NCBI RefSeq assembly: GCF_010093815.1
Contig: NW_022985549.1
Coordinates: forward strand, 2,071,494 to 2,135,493
Direction of reading: 5' to 3'
DNA from: Pseudovirgaria hyperparasitica
Taxonomy: Eukaryota; Ascomycota; Dothideomycetes; Acrospermales; Acrospermaceae
DNA length: 64,000 bases
Below, piece after piece: positions 44,584 through 55,775 of the stretch (positions are counted from its first letter, which is position 1; every line of letters begins with the position of its first letter). The translations under genes and the position numbers were made by a program. The notes beneath the pieces are model-generated. The model was not told the DNA's origin and did not search any database. It saw only the letters and a program-made list of their open reading frames with translations.

Positions 44584-45522
44584 ATTGAATTTTCTGGTGT
44601 GAGTATGAATACGTAATCTGTCGCTGGACGAAACCAAGTCGAGTGGTGCTGGGCAAACCCTTTATAGCCTCCCTAGAGGAAGCTCCTCAAGCCCTTAGCT
44701 GATATCCATGAATGCAGTGGTAAACATGGCGCGCTGATCAATCCGGCAGGTGGGTTCGTCCTTGGACCAATACGGCATCTGCCATAATAGTCTGGGGGAA
44801 ACTACAGAGTAGAATATGAAGCGCAGCGCAAGAGATAAGATCTCGCCTCCATAATACAGAATAAATTATCTGTTTAGTCTCTTGGCGAGCGTTGTGATTC
44901 GGCAGGTCGGCGCCTACCTCGGTCACTGTGAGTCGAAACCACCAGTCGCAAATCGGATCGACAAACATCACCTGGCTGGTATCGCCAGTGTTTAAACTAC
45001 TTTAGGAAGGTTCCCAGTGGAGCAAGCTTCCAGAGGAGCATCGTTATAGATGGCTTGCACTAATTACCTTCGAGAATACAAAGCTATTCTGGCTTTCCGA
45101 CTCTTGTACTGCATGCGGCTGTATTGACTGGCGTATTACCTATATTGTCTTACTGCAGTTGAGAATCCTGAGTGCTGTATATCAGACAGTTTAGAAACTC
45201 TCCTGCCCTATCCATGCCAGGTTTTTAATTTCACCTCATGGTCTCGAGCAGGCTTTATGCTCGTTTGCGAGACGAGTTGGAAGATTGCGACCGGGATAGC
45301 CTATGTCTTACGATCTGGAGAAGACCGGATCGTGTCTTCGGCCCGGAATGGCCTGTTTGCCATCAAAACATTATCAGAGCTTTATCTGAGAGTGACCTGC
45401 CACAATATCGGTCGTACGCAAGCTCTTATCTTGCTCAACGTCTCGGGTTGCGCAGAGTACAGGATCGTGGGTCGTGGGATCGTCATCATAATTGTGTGCT
45501 ACCAAGCCTGGGTACGGTCAGG
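44584..45522. other. Intergenic region
   Basis: 939 bp. A 110-codon open stretch from 45238 on the plus strand overlaps the 3' end of the isomerase gene on the other strand and shows no family signature; I do not call it a gene. Confidence 0.45.
44661..44666 (-). promoter_or_regulatory. TATA box of the carboxypeptidase gene
   Basis: TATAAA on the minus strand about 80 bp before the start codon. Confidence 0.5.
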
Positions 45523-46287
45523 CTATTTGCCACGTCCCACCTCTTCGATGACTCGCTTGAGGTTCTGTAAATCATGCGCAAATCGACCGAGAAACAATCC
45601 ATCAACACCATCTGCAAGCGCTTTATATGTGCCAGGCCCGGCGCTGCCACCGTAGAGAATTCTTGTACGTCCCTTTCTGTTGGCGACCATATGCCTGATT
45701 GCTTTCGTCACGTAAACGACATGGTCTGCATCGGCAGGCTTCGCCGCACCAATTGCCCATACTGGTTCGTAGGCAAGTATGAGATCTGAATCGTCCGGCG
45801 CCGCTGCGAGGATTGCTTTTACCTGTTTCTCACATTCTGCTATGGCAGTCCCGACAGACTGCGATGCACTCGCACCACGCTCCTTCTCTCCAATGCATAC
45901 CAAGGGTGTGAGCCCGTTACGCGTCGCAGCTGTTACTTTTCTAGCCGTCGTCTCATCTGTTTCGCCAAAGCGAGCTCTTCTCTCTGCATGACCAAGCTCA
46001 ACAAGTGAAGCACCAGCCTGCTTGATATTCAAGGGCGATACCTCGCCAGTATGTGCGCCAGCATCTTCCCAGTACGAGTCCTGTACTCCGACCATAACGT
46101 TTGTGTCTTTTAATATTTCAACGGCGGTGCAGACACTGAGAAAGTCTGGAATGACGAAGAGGTCGACGTCTACTTCTTGAGCATCTTTGTCTAACTTGGC
46201 GATGCCCTCGATGTATTCCTGGGTTCGATGCAGGTCAAAGTACATTTTCAGGCTCGTGCCGACTATGCGGCGTTTGTGAGGCACCAT
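45523..46287 (-). CDS. Triosephosphate isomerase-like protein (paralogue)
   Basis: Single exon, 254 residues, normal TIM-barrel length. Catalytic landmarks: Lys in GTSLKMYF, His in LGHAERR, Glu in AYEPVWAIG, and the phosphate-gripper loop YGGSAGPGTY followed by DGLFLGRFAHD. The housekeeping enzyme normally reads N-W-K, G-H-S-E-R-R and Y-G-G-S-V; here NWK is TSLK, GHSERR is GHAERR and the phosphate loop differs. This suggests a paralogue acting on another sugar phosphate, such as a tetrulose phosphate in polyol catabolism, rather than the glycolytic enzyme. The paralogue role is inferred. No intron, unlike many fungal tpiA genes. It is divergent from MTHFR, 898 bp apart. Confidence 0.88.
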   Translation of the reverse strand: MVPHKRRIVGTSLKMYFDLHRTQEYIEGIAKLDKDAQEVDVDLFVIPDFLSVCTAVEILKDTNVMVGVQDSYWEDAGAHTGEVSPLNIKQAGASLVELGHAERRARFGETDETTARKVTAATRNGLTPLVCIGEKERGASASQSVGTAIAECEKQVKAILAAAPDDSDLILAYEPVWAIGAAKPADADHVVYVTKAIRHMVANRKGRTRILYGGSAGPGTYKALADGVDGLFLGRFAHDLQNLKRVIEEVGRGK

Positions 46288-47185
46288 GCCGATTGGATGC
46301 AGTGAAATGATTTTCGAGTGCTGGTCTTCAGGAACGGAGAGAAACGGGGGAGAGATTCTCGATATTGAGAGGTGTTGACGCAGTAGGATAAGGCTTTGGG
46401 GGCCTACTGACGGTTAGGAGGCTGAATTTGCGGAATATCGGTCTCGGTAAACCGATGAAGTAGGCCGCACGTGGGTGAGATAGCAATAAAGTTGCTTTCA
46501 TGTCAAATGAACCCCTCTACAGCATCCGGAAGAAGATGCCTTCCCAGAACCGGAGAATTGGACGGTTGTGAGCCGGAGTCGGAGCCGACGTAGTGAAATC
46601 GAATTTACCGGCGTGCGCAGGCATCATGAAACAGAAAACACCGTCCGCCAAAGCTCAAAGTCCGAATGACCCCCGTCCGCGTCTTGGCTCCTCCCCCGCT
46701 GTGGAACGTCGTTAGTTATGCAAACTTTGACGTGGTTAGTGGTGACAGCGGGTGCTCACTGCTCACCACTCAGCGCAAACTCACCGCGGGGTGATCTTCG
46801 GTGACCGATTGATCGTCTCTTACGAGAAATACTTTACCTCTAGAATTACCCACCGCCAACTACTATCACTACTACTATTTCTGTGACCTCTGACCTCCAC
46901 CCTCTCCTGCTCTTCATCCTCTTAGTGGTACATGCAGCGGGATCTAGCTGATCGTTGGGCCCGCGCTCGATATCTAGGATAGCAAACAGTCAGTCGCTCT
47001 ATAGGAGGAGAACATCTTCGACCACTCTTCCTATAAATTGAGGTATATAACTTCCAGTCAGCCTTCGTGTTGTCTATGGCTCGATTCTCGCTAAATATGC
47101 TTATAGGCGAAGACATACAGCGTCAATTGCCTCAAAGCCCGTCTGAACCCTTTCTTCTATATACGACTCGATTTGTACCTTCGCC
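46288..47185. promoter_or_regulatory. Divergent upstream region of TPI-like and MTHFR genes
   Basis: 898 bp between start codons. A TATATAA at 47044-47050 lies ~136 bp before the MTHFR start and is a TATA candidate. No other site assigned. Confidence 0.45.
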
Positions 47186-49122
47186 ATGCATATCTCCGAA
47201 AAGCTCGCCGAGTCCAGGGAGGCCGGCAAGACGACTTTTTCCTTCGAGTTTTTCCCTCCTAAAACTGCCCAAGGTGTTCAGAATCTATACGATCGAATGG
47301 ACCGCATGCACGGTCTAGGCCCTTCTTTCATCGATGTGACATGGGGTGCTGGCGGCCGCAATTCACAACTCACCACAGAAATGGTCAATGTGGCGCAGTC
47401 GGTCTATGGCTTGGAAACGTGCATGCATCTGACTTGCACTGACATGGAGCAATCAAAGCTAGATGAGGCTCTTGCTGATGCCTATAAAGCTGGCTGTACA
47501 AACATATTGGCACTTCGTGGTGATCCGCCCCGCGAGAAAGAGAAATGGGAAGCAGTACAGGGAGGCTTCCGCTATGCCCGTGACCTTGTCAAGTACATCA
47601 AGCAGAAATACGGCAATCATTTCGATATTGGCGTAGCCGGATACTCTGAGGGTTGTGACGATAATGAGGATATCGACGAGCTCATCGATCATCTCAAAGA
47701 GAAAGTTGATGCCGGAGGCACCTTCATCGTCACACAGATGTTCTATGACGTAGACATATTCATTGAGTGGATGAAGAAAGTTCGTGCAAAAGGCATCACT
47801 GTTCCAATAATTCCCGGAATAATGCCTATTCAAACTCACGCGGCGTTTCTCCGACGAGCGAATTGGTCCAGATGCGTCATCCCAGAGCATTGGACCAAGG
47901 TCTTGGAGCCGGTAAAGAATGACGATGCTGAGGTAAGGAGAATTGGAACTGGTCTTTTGGCTGAGATGTGTCGACGTCTGATCGAGGCTGGCGTTTCTCA
48001 TTTGCATTTGTAAGTTCCTTTTCCTACGACACGGGTTGTAAACCTGCTCACGAGATAGTTACACGATGAATCTTGCTCAGGCCACGCAGATGGTCCTTGA
48101 AGAACTCAAGCTGATACCAGATGTGGGTGAGAAGCCTTTGCCATGGCGCCAATCCCTTGGGCTCAACCGTCGCGACGAGAACGTCCGTCCAATATTCTGG
48201 CGAAATCGCAATCACTCGTACATTGCACGTACTCAGGAATGGGATGAGTTCCCAAATGGTCGATGGGGCGATGCGCGATCACCAGCTTATGGCGAACTTG
48301 ACTCGTACGGTATTGGTCTGAAAGGGACCAACGAGAGCAACATCAAGTTATGGGGTCACCCCAGCTCCCTAAGGGATATTTCCAACTTGTTCGTCAAGTA
48401 TATGCAAGGAAAATTGTCAAGTCTGCCCTGGAGCGAATCTCCCATCACAGCAGAAGCGGATTCGATCAAGGACCACTTGGTGGAGCTAAATCAACGCGGC
48501 ATCATAACTATCAACTCTCAGCCAGCAGTCAATGGTGTAAAATCATCAGACCCGGTTTATGGCTGGGGTCCAAAGAACGGATATGTTTACCAGAAAGGCT
48601 ATCTGGAGGTTCTCATATCACCGGAGCTCATTGCTGAAGTCATTACCAGAATCGAACGCGATCCCGACATGACTTACTATGCAGTCAACAAAACGGGTGA
48701 TTTGAAGACCAATGCGCCAGACGATAGTGCGAATGCCGTCACGTGGGGCGCATTTCCTGGTAAGGAGATCGTCCAACCTACCATTGTCGAGACGATAAGC
48801 TTTTTGGCTTGGAAAGATGAATTTTACCGCTTGGGCGAAGATTGGGCTCACTGTTATGACGCAACAAGCTCATCGAGATACCTCATCCAGGAGGTCGTAG
48901 ACACTTGGTACCTTGTTAACATAGGTGGGGTCAGTCATCCCATTGGAATGAACGAACTGACATATAGTGACAGTCCATAACGATTACCACATATCTGATG
49001 GCATATTCCCACTTTTTAGTGGTCTTGAAGTCAAAGACCTAGACAAAAAAACTTTCCCTCCGCCGACCAACGGCGACCATACAAGCAACGGAGTTGAGGG
49101 GGTCAATGGGGTACAGCTATAA
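47186..49122 (+). CDS. MET13: Methylenetetrahydrofolate reductase
   Basis: Three exons: 47186-48009, 48059-48924, 48974-49122; 612 residues, the usual fungal length. The FAD-dependent TIM-barrel domain shows TFSFEFFPPKTAQGVQNLYD, DVTWGAGG, HLTCTDM, NILALRGDPP, VAGYSEGC, VTQMFYDVD and VPIIPGIMPI. After HFYTMNL, the C-terminal regulatory domain contains RPIFWRNRNHSYIARTQEWD, NGRWGDARSPAYGE and VTWGAFPGKEI, and ends with SWYLVNI-type sequence followed by VHNDYHISDGIF. The enzyme reduces 5,10-methylene-THF to 5-methyl-THF for methionine synthesis. The last intron (49 nt) restores VNIVHNDY; reading through it would end early. Fungi usually have two paralogues (MET12 and MET13); the symbol is a best guess between them. 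Confidence 0.94.
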
Positions 49123-50069
49123 AGCTTTACACCATACTCATTCTTTCCTTTAAAGTCTCCCACCTAGTCCCTACTTACCTGTAGCGCTTTTCATTCAACC
49201 AGCATAAAGCGAGGCGTCGGGGTAATTTCAACAATTTTCAACATTAACGGGCGATCTGAAAAAACAGCATCTTTCAACATGCCCTAAGACACTGATCAAC
49301 CTGCTTGTATCACCACAAAAGCACAATTTAACATCCGCATAGGAGGGCGTCTAATTCAACAATGACAGCATGAGCGACGGTATGATGAAGGATCCCAGCA
49401 GATAGGGGACCCTGTCACCCTGAAGTGACGACAGGCCTTCAACGGTCACTGACTATTCAGACACGTATAGTCCCAAATGAAAGATATACATTCAATGTCA
49501 TATCATTCAGTAACTAGTCTTTCTTGTTCGTATCGTACATCGTTGCACATTCCCTTGCCTTCGTTCAGAGTCTATTTTCAACTGCGCCTTGTGGCTTGGC
49601 TACTGACGCTGTAGCTCATGCAATGCATAACGAATAGATGCTGCACAGTGACCTAGCTTACAGCCTATCATTTACTACACCAGGGGAGCCCCTAGACGAG
49701 ACATGTGTTGTTCAGAACGCTTCTTTATCTCATAACCTCAGTATGGTATCGCAATGGTTTAGAGTTCAGCTCTCAACATTTATTGATTGCTAAGTTTATC
49801 ACAGAGCTCATTGGCACAGACTGGAGGGTTTGATTGGCAAGCCTTGCACCCGGCAGATGCAGTGCGATATGTCAAGTCTGCTCGGCGAGTCTCGGTCCGT
49901 TTCGCAAGGCTGCGACCTCAAGCGCCAGGGTCTTGAAACATTCTTGCATATGCTTTACAGCCACCGCAATATTGATCATTGGGGTGGGCTGACAATTTAT
50001 ACTTAAGCAGTCCCGAGCTTCCGGTCGTGCCCGACTTTGTACCCCATTCCTATATTTCAGTTACACGCA
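49123..50069. other. Intergenic region
   Basis: 947 bp; the MTHFR 3' flank and the promoter of the next gene. No further feature seen. Confidence 0.45.
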
Positions 50070-51503
50070 ATGGCTCCTCGGCGCGTGTCTCATTGTGAAG
50101 ACCCGGATTCCGATAAGGAAGCAGGCAGAGACAATGATATCTACATTGATGACAACGAGACATTCAAATCAAAAATCCACAATGCTTTAGGACCCACATC
50201 ATGGGAGATAGATATGGGCCCCCAAAATGTCAATCTCCCCAATGGTCGACGTACAGCAGTACAGTCTGCATCAGGTCTATTGACACCGCCAACAACGCCG
50301 CTCAAGAACGCCTCAACTTATACACCGTCCCCTAGAGCTTCTTCCGCCAGAACGTCTCCATATTCATCAAAAGTACGAATTAGAGCCAAGAGATCTTCAG
50401 AGCCCACGACACCTTTAAATGCTAGAAACAGGGTTTCGGGGATAGAAAGCCCACCAGATCTCGAAACACTGGCACAAACAATAAGTGAACCCGGGAATAC
50501 GAACACCAATACTTGCCAAGTCCCTCCCTCTATCCCCATATCCTTGGAGAGCCCAGCAGCCACTCCTTCTCCACCCAGCCATTTTTCAAAGTCAACCACC
50601 CGCAGCGGTCGTGCGATTACGTCTCCTGCCGCACCGAAAGTCGAACTTCCTCACCCATCATCCCCCAGCAAGAAGCACAAAAGTCCACAGTTGATCGATG
50701 AGCTACTCCGTAAAAAACTTCTATCGCCCATAACAAAGAAGCGGGACTCCCAACATGGCCATATTTATATCCTCAAAAGTCCTAGCAACCCCTCGTTGGT
50801 GAAGATCGGATACAGCGAAGTTCCTGCCTCCCGGTTCGAGACTCACACAATGAAATGTCTCTCCGACCTCGAAGATATCGGGACCGCCTTAGGCGTTACC
50901 ACTGACAACTTCAAACATGCTTATGTGGCGGAATGTCTCGTTCATCTAGAGCTACTTAATTTTAGGGCTCAGGTTAAATGCAGGTGCCTAACAAAGCATA
51001 AAGAGTGGTACGAGATTTCGATCCCTCATGCAGTGTGTATTGTGCAACGCTGGATCAAGTTCGTTCGCCAGCATCCCTTCACCACAGATGACCGACTCAA
51101 TGACTACTACCTTGAACGCCTGAAGGTCATGCCAAGTCCTCTTCCAAATGAACTTTTCGACCACCACGAGCCGCGGCATGAGAGATGGAGTAAAGTACTT
51201 TCAGATCAGGGGTATTATCTGTTCAGTGTGAAGCATTTCCTCTGTGCTCCGCTATCAATGAAGACCACAACGCGGAGAGGCTTTCTGTGGCATCGTCGGT
51301 GGGTGATTGGTTGTGTGTTGGAGGGTTTAGTGAATAGTCTGTGGCCCGGCTGCTTTCTGATGTCTCTTCTGTGGATATCTGGATTTGTAGTGCTTGAAAC
51401 GGTGATTGAAGTGGTGTTTATAGTAAACAGAGAAGCAGCGGGCTATTCGTACGTCTATTTGACCTGCCCTTCCAGAAATAATCACATACGCATCAAACAG
51501 TAA
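50070..51503 (+). CDS. T5orf172 (GIY-YIG-like) domain protein, MUG113-related
   Basis: Single exon, 477 residues. The first 230 residues are disordered and Ser/Pro/Thr-rich. The T5orf172 domain follows: GHIYILKSPSNPSLVKIGYS, ASRFETHTMKCLSD, KHAYVAECLVHLELLNFRAQ, KHKEWYEISI and IVQRWIKFVRQHPF. The G-H-I-Y-I-L and V-K-I-G-Y-S strands with the later Glu (AECLVH) parallel the GIY-YIG nuclease core. Fission yeast Mug113 has the same domain. After it lies a hydrophobic region with two probable membrane helices (RRWVIGCVLEGLVNSLW; CFLMSLLWISGFVVLETV), unusual for a nuclease-like protein. I chose the ATG opening MAPRRVSH; no ATG lies upstream in frame. Function is unknown. Confidence 0.8.
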   Translation: MAPRRVSHCEDPDSDKEAGRDNDIYIDDNETFKSKIHNALGPTSWEIDMGPQNVNLPNGRRTAVQSASGLLTPPTTPLKNASTYTPSPRASSARTSPYSSKVRIRAKRSSEPTTPLNARNRVSGIESPPDLETLAQTISEPGNTNTNTCQVPPSIPISLESPAATPSPPSHFSKSTTRSGRAITSPAAPKVELPHPSSPSKKHKSPQLIDELLRKKLLSPITKKRDSQHGHIYILKSPSNPSLVKIGYSEVPASRFETHTMKCLSDLEDIGTALGVTTDNFKHAYVAECLVHLELLNFRAQVKCRCLTKHKEWYEISIPHAVCIVQRWIKFVRQHPFTTDDRLNDYYLERLKVMPSPLPNELFDHHEPRHERWSKVLSDQGYYLFSVKHFLCAPLSMKTTTRRGFLWHRRWVIGCVLEGLVNSLWPGCFLMSLLWISGFVVLETVIEVVFIVNREAAGYSYVYLTCPSRNNHIRIKQ

Positions 51504-53203
51504 AGCCATTGCTACAACACCTGTGACTCACCTCTACAGTGTGCAATTTCCGTGAACAATCGCAATCATACACGTCCTGTGACTTTTCAGATTAGGCAAA
51601 GTAGGAACGAGCATAATGACAACACTCAGAACATAATTTAACAGCACTGGAAGCACAAACATTTGCCACTCTATTGATAATATAGCTGACAGTCCCGATG
51701 CCTACACCTTAAATGGAATGTTCCGCAGTTTCAACATCACATCTCTTGGCATCAACAGCACATATTCAGCTTTCGTATCTACTAGCCAATAGATGCCCCT
51801 GATACCGACACTAAATTGACAAGACAATGATTCTGGCGGCACTCAAGGCAGCTTCTTGCTGCTAGAGCGGTGCCAAACTAATCCCTTGTACTGTATGTAT
51901 ATGGCGGTGACGACTGTTCAATCCCTTATAGCGTCGACAACCTCGCAAAATATCATCTGCATCTTTGCGGTGTCGAGTGACGACATTTGAAAAGTGCCGC
52001 TTATATATATATTCGTGTCCAGCTCAGGTCAGCTAGCCTTGCGAGGTACTATCTCAACGTACAATAATATGAACCGGACTCACTGCCAAATAGTTACAGC
52101 GCAACAACTCTTAATCAGGCACAGCAAATATAACAGAACGGCCACACTGTGTACGAAGTCATCCGTTGTTATCACAATGCTTACCTATTTCTGATCTGCA
52201 TTCATGATCCTTGGTAGGAACGAGACAGTTGATCTCGTTCCGACTGAGACAAAGCCTCTTATAATGTTTACAAAGAACTAGGTTGTCGCAATTCCCTTCT
52301 TCTCAGGGAGGACTTCCCCTACGTAGAGTACCGCACTATGTTGAGTTCTCGATATTTAGAGTCGCGTTATTCATAGTCGACTACTCTCGATTCATCCCTC
52401 ACAGGCCCTTCGTCGTAGGTCCTTTCATACCCTCGCATGGAACATTACCACATAACTTTTTCGACTGAACTCACTCGCGCAGTGAGTACGACTTGTATTT
52501 CAGAGAAATATTTGTCTTGACTCAGCGCAAGTAAGACTCTCATATATGTAATCAGGAAGGCAAATGCATCCATTTACGCATTACGACCCGCATTCCGACC
52601 GTGATCCCAATCCACCCTTCAACCCCAACTGTTTACAACTATGGTTGACATCCGGTACCATCCCAAGCACCCTGACTCATATCAAAATCGTATTGACTGA
52701 GTCACATCATGCAGCAATGCAAGTGACAAACAACAGTCGTGAAGATCCAACTAACAATGCCGACGCCAAAGAGATAAGTTTTGAACCGACATCACGCCCG
52801 AAGTCTTTGTCATCACCATCGCTGGGACAGGATATATCCCTGGGTAGTCCGCCATCTTTCCGAGTCAGCAAATCTCATCTTGATGCATATGCTGCTACTC
52901 ATGTCAGGACACAGCGCTACGCTTTCTCTTTGGCATCTATCTACCCATTATTTCACAAATGGCAGACACACTCGTCTTCACCATTTTTTGGGAAATAATA
53001 TGCTCCTCTTTTCTAGCACACGTTATAAGAAGGTCTCGTTTCGAAATGTGGGCCACAGTCTCTTCTTTTCTCCTCATACAATCTTGATTTTGCGCATTCA
53101 CACTGGATGCACCTTCAGCCGCTCGTAAACAAATTGGAACTCTAAAAAGAGAGAGCGACTTCGTCCTGTGTAACCTTTAACACCATTGTCATCAGCTGGC
53201 TGG
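51504..53203. other. Intergenic region with one unsupported open frame
   Basis: 1.7 kb. A 144-codon frame at 52564-52998 on plus has an ATG but no recognisable domain; it could be a small gene, an upstream exon of the RNase H gene, or chance. Otherwise empty. Confidence 0.4.
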
Positions 53204-55775
53204 ATGGGTCGCGCTGAGATTCCTCCCGGGAGACATGATCTCAGACGCCAAGCACCAAGCAATTCAGGCCCAAGAGGGACAGGTAGAGCTCAAACAGTAG
53301 CAGCAGGAGCTCTAGGTCGTCGCCATATTGCGCCAACAAATCGAAACCTTGGTGATCTCAGGGGTAAGTATATGCCTGACTGATAAACATGAACCATGAA
53401 GCGAGAAGCTAACAGACCATATAGAAGGGGACGCTCATGAGTCTAGACAATCGACATATGACACGAATGATACCGTCCGATGTGGATCTTCCACCGCGTC
53501 TCACTACCAGAGTACTGCCATCTACACTAACTCTACGCCGAGAAGGGTACCGCAAACAGCCTCTGTCCTGGCGCGAGATAAAAGTAGCCTTGGTCCTGTA
53601 TCGACAAGTACACGACGTCACGAAACTTCGAGCGTTACCGACTACGGCCGAGCAGGAAGTACTGATCGTAGACATGTTTCAGTACCACCATTCTTTTCAA
53701 TCGCTTCACTCTTGGCCCCTAAAGGGCCCGAGAAAAGAGTACAGCAACAGATTCCTCCCACAGTGCAAAGTGGGAGCACAGGACGCTCGCCCAGACAGGA
53801 CGAGAACAGAGCTAGGGATGACCGTCACAGCTCAAGAGAGCATATTAAAAATGAAGCACCGGCGACTGTTAAAGAAAGCCCGGCTCAGTCACCAACAGAA
53901 CTGATGAAACCGCGCAAACGGAAGGGGCCAGATACCCTTTTCAGCTATGATGACGTTTCCAGTGGTCAGCATGTACCTTTCCAGGGTGGAACAGGTGTGA
54001 ACTGGGAATATTCGAAGCGACTTCGGCGGAACAATCCAAATCTCAATGACCCCTGGGTTGCACGAAAGGTTGAGGAAGGCATACAAAACTACTTGAAAGG
54101 GGAAGTTTATAAGCTCGATCCTGTGAATAGAAGGGAGCTCGATGAAATCGATGCATTCCTGCTCCGGGGGATCTATAGCCTGAGGAGGCTGGACCTGACA
54201 CTTGGAGGCGTTGACATACGCTCAACAGAAAGTATCAGGAACATCAGAGAGGATCTTCCGAAGTCCATGAAGCCGATTGGATACATGAACAAAGACATCT
54301 TCATCGAGACAGAGTCGGAATCTTGCGTTTCCGCCCTCAGAGATATTGAAGCCCAACAGACGGTCTCGCCAGTGTCTCGCCGCTTTATTTTCTGGACCGA
54401 TGCGTCGCGGTTTACGAACCCCTTTCGAGCGGGTATCTCAGTGGTGTGGAAGTACAACAGGAAGTGGGAGGCCGCTGGCTATAACATCCAGGAGCCACAA
54501 GAAGTAGAGTTTTTTGAGAGCGTTGCAGTCGCAAAAGCACTCAGAAATGCCTATGCTTACCTGGAAAACTCAGGTCCACCACCATATAGCTACGACACAG
54601 TGGTCATATATACCGATTGTGAGCGGGTCTTGAGAGATCTGGCTCGGGATCATCCCGAGTACCCCCAGTGTCACTTTGCAAGACATGAAATATGGTATTG
54701 GACGAGTATGATTCGCAGCTTGAAACTCACAGTCGAGTTCCGTTGGATCAAGTCTCACGTCAAGATATGTGGCAATGATCTAGCCGACAGGATTGCGAAG
54801 CAGGCTGCGAATTGGGTGAAACCCAAGGGAGCCTCAACAGTACGAGGTGGATTAAAGTCATCTGGTCACAGGTTAGGTACGCAGCTTGCGCCATCATCGC
54901 CGGCCCTGGCGGTCACCAATAGCATTCCGAAGCAGGGCACAGGACTCAACATGCCACCGGAACAAATTCACAACTCGTCTCCACTCCTCCGCCAAACCTT
55001 GAGTGATTTTGACGCCACCTTGAATGAAGACAACTCACTTGCTAAGTTGGTCAACGATCGGACTATATGGGCCCGCAGAAGCTCGCGACATTCCGGGGTC
55101 CCATCACAGACAGGGCTTTCAGGGGCTCCCCAGTTGAACCCAGTATCTTTTCCAGATACAATGAACGTGAAGATACCAAGTGACTCCCGAGTCGCAGAGC
55201 AGGAAGAGGCGAAGAAGACCGAACATAGAAAAGAAGTGTCGTCTCAGGGACCAATCTCTATCAGACCGGATGATCCGCCAAAGACACAAGCTACAAGACG
55301 GAACATGTCCCTCAAGGACTACATATCCCGTAAGAAGCTTACTCAGGCATCTCCTTCCGGTAGTTTGTCTCTAGAGCTATCTTCCCCAACATCGTTCTCC
55401 CAGGAGTCAACTTTGGTCAGTCCTGACAATTCGTCCTATTCAAGTACCCTTGGCAACTATACGCCATCAAAGGAGCCCAAGGACAGCAGCATCGCAGGAG
55501 GACTGTGCTCTTCTCCAGGGACGACTTCTCCTACCGTAGCCTCGCAAGATTCCACCTTAATTGGCTCGAGTGCTTCGCCTTCCTTTCAAGCCAAGAACAG
55601 TCAAAGCGGCTCGAGTATCCTGCAAGACAACAATAATTCAGGCGAGACCGATTCTTTCGACAAGTCCTACAGTCCTCTAGGTTACAATTCGATCGCTAGG
55701 CTCGACTTCGGATCAAAAGGGTCGCCCGAGAATGCTGTACACATGGACAACACCTCCCTCAGCAAAGACAACTAG
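53204..55775 (+). CDS. RNase H-domain protein of unknown role
   Basis: Two exons: 53204-53363 and 53425-55775; 836 residues. Residues ~1-180 are disordered. A helical part (NPNLNDPWVARKVEEGIQNY, REL-DEIDAFLLRGIYSL) leads into an RNase H fold: FIFWTDASRF (Asp ~379), EVEFFESVAVAKALRNA (Glu ~418), VVIYTDCERVLRDL (Asp ~451), RWIKSHVKICGNDLADRIAKQA (His, then Asp ~508). The full D-E-D-D catalytic set is present, so RNA:DNA hydrolysis is plausible. The C-terminal 320 residues are Ser/Thr-rich and disordered, with RRNMSLKDYISRKK. The upstream exon is inferred from the 61 nt intron (GTAAGT donor, CTAAC branch) and phase; the first ATG could lie further upstream. Without reverse transcriptase or repeats around it, it reads as a host gene. 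Confidence 0.72.

Noticed and set aside
52564-52998. 144-codon plus-strand frame with an ATG
   Set aside because: No recognisable domain or splice link; kept only as a possibility in the intergenic note.
53235-53363. Reading MISDAKHQA... as the first exon of the RNase H gene
   Set aside because: That frame has two stops and the wrong phase for the next exon; the frame opening with MGRAEIPPG from 53204 is stop-free and in phase.
53204-55775. RNase H domain as a relic of a retroelement
   Set aside because: No reverse transcriptase, integrase, capsid-like region or terminal repeats were seen nearby, and the domain sits in a long intact host-like gene with a normal intron.
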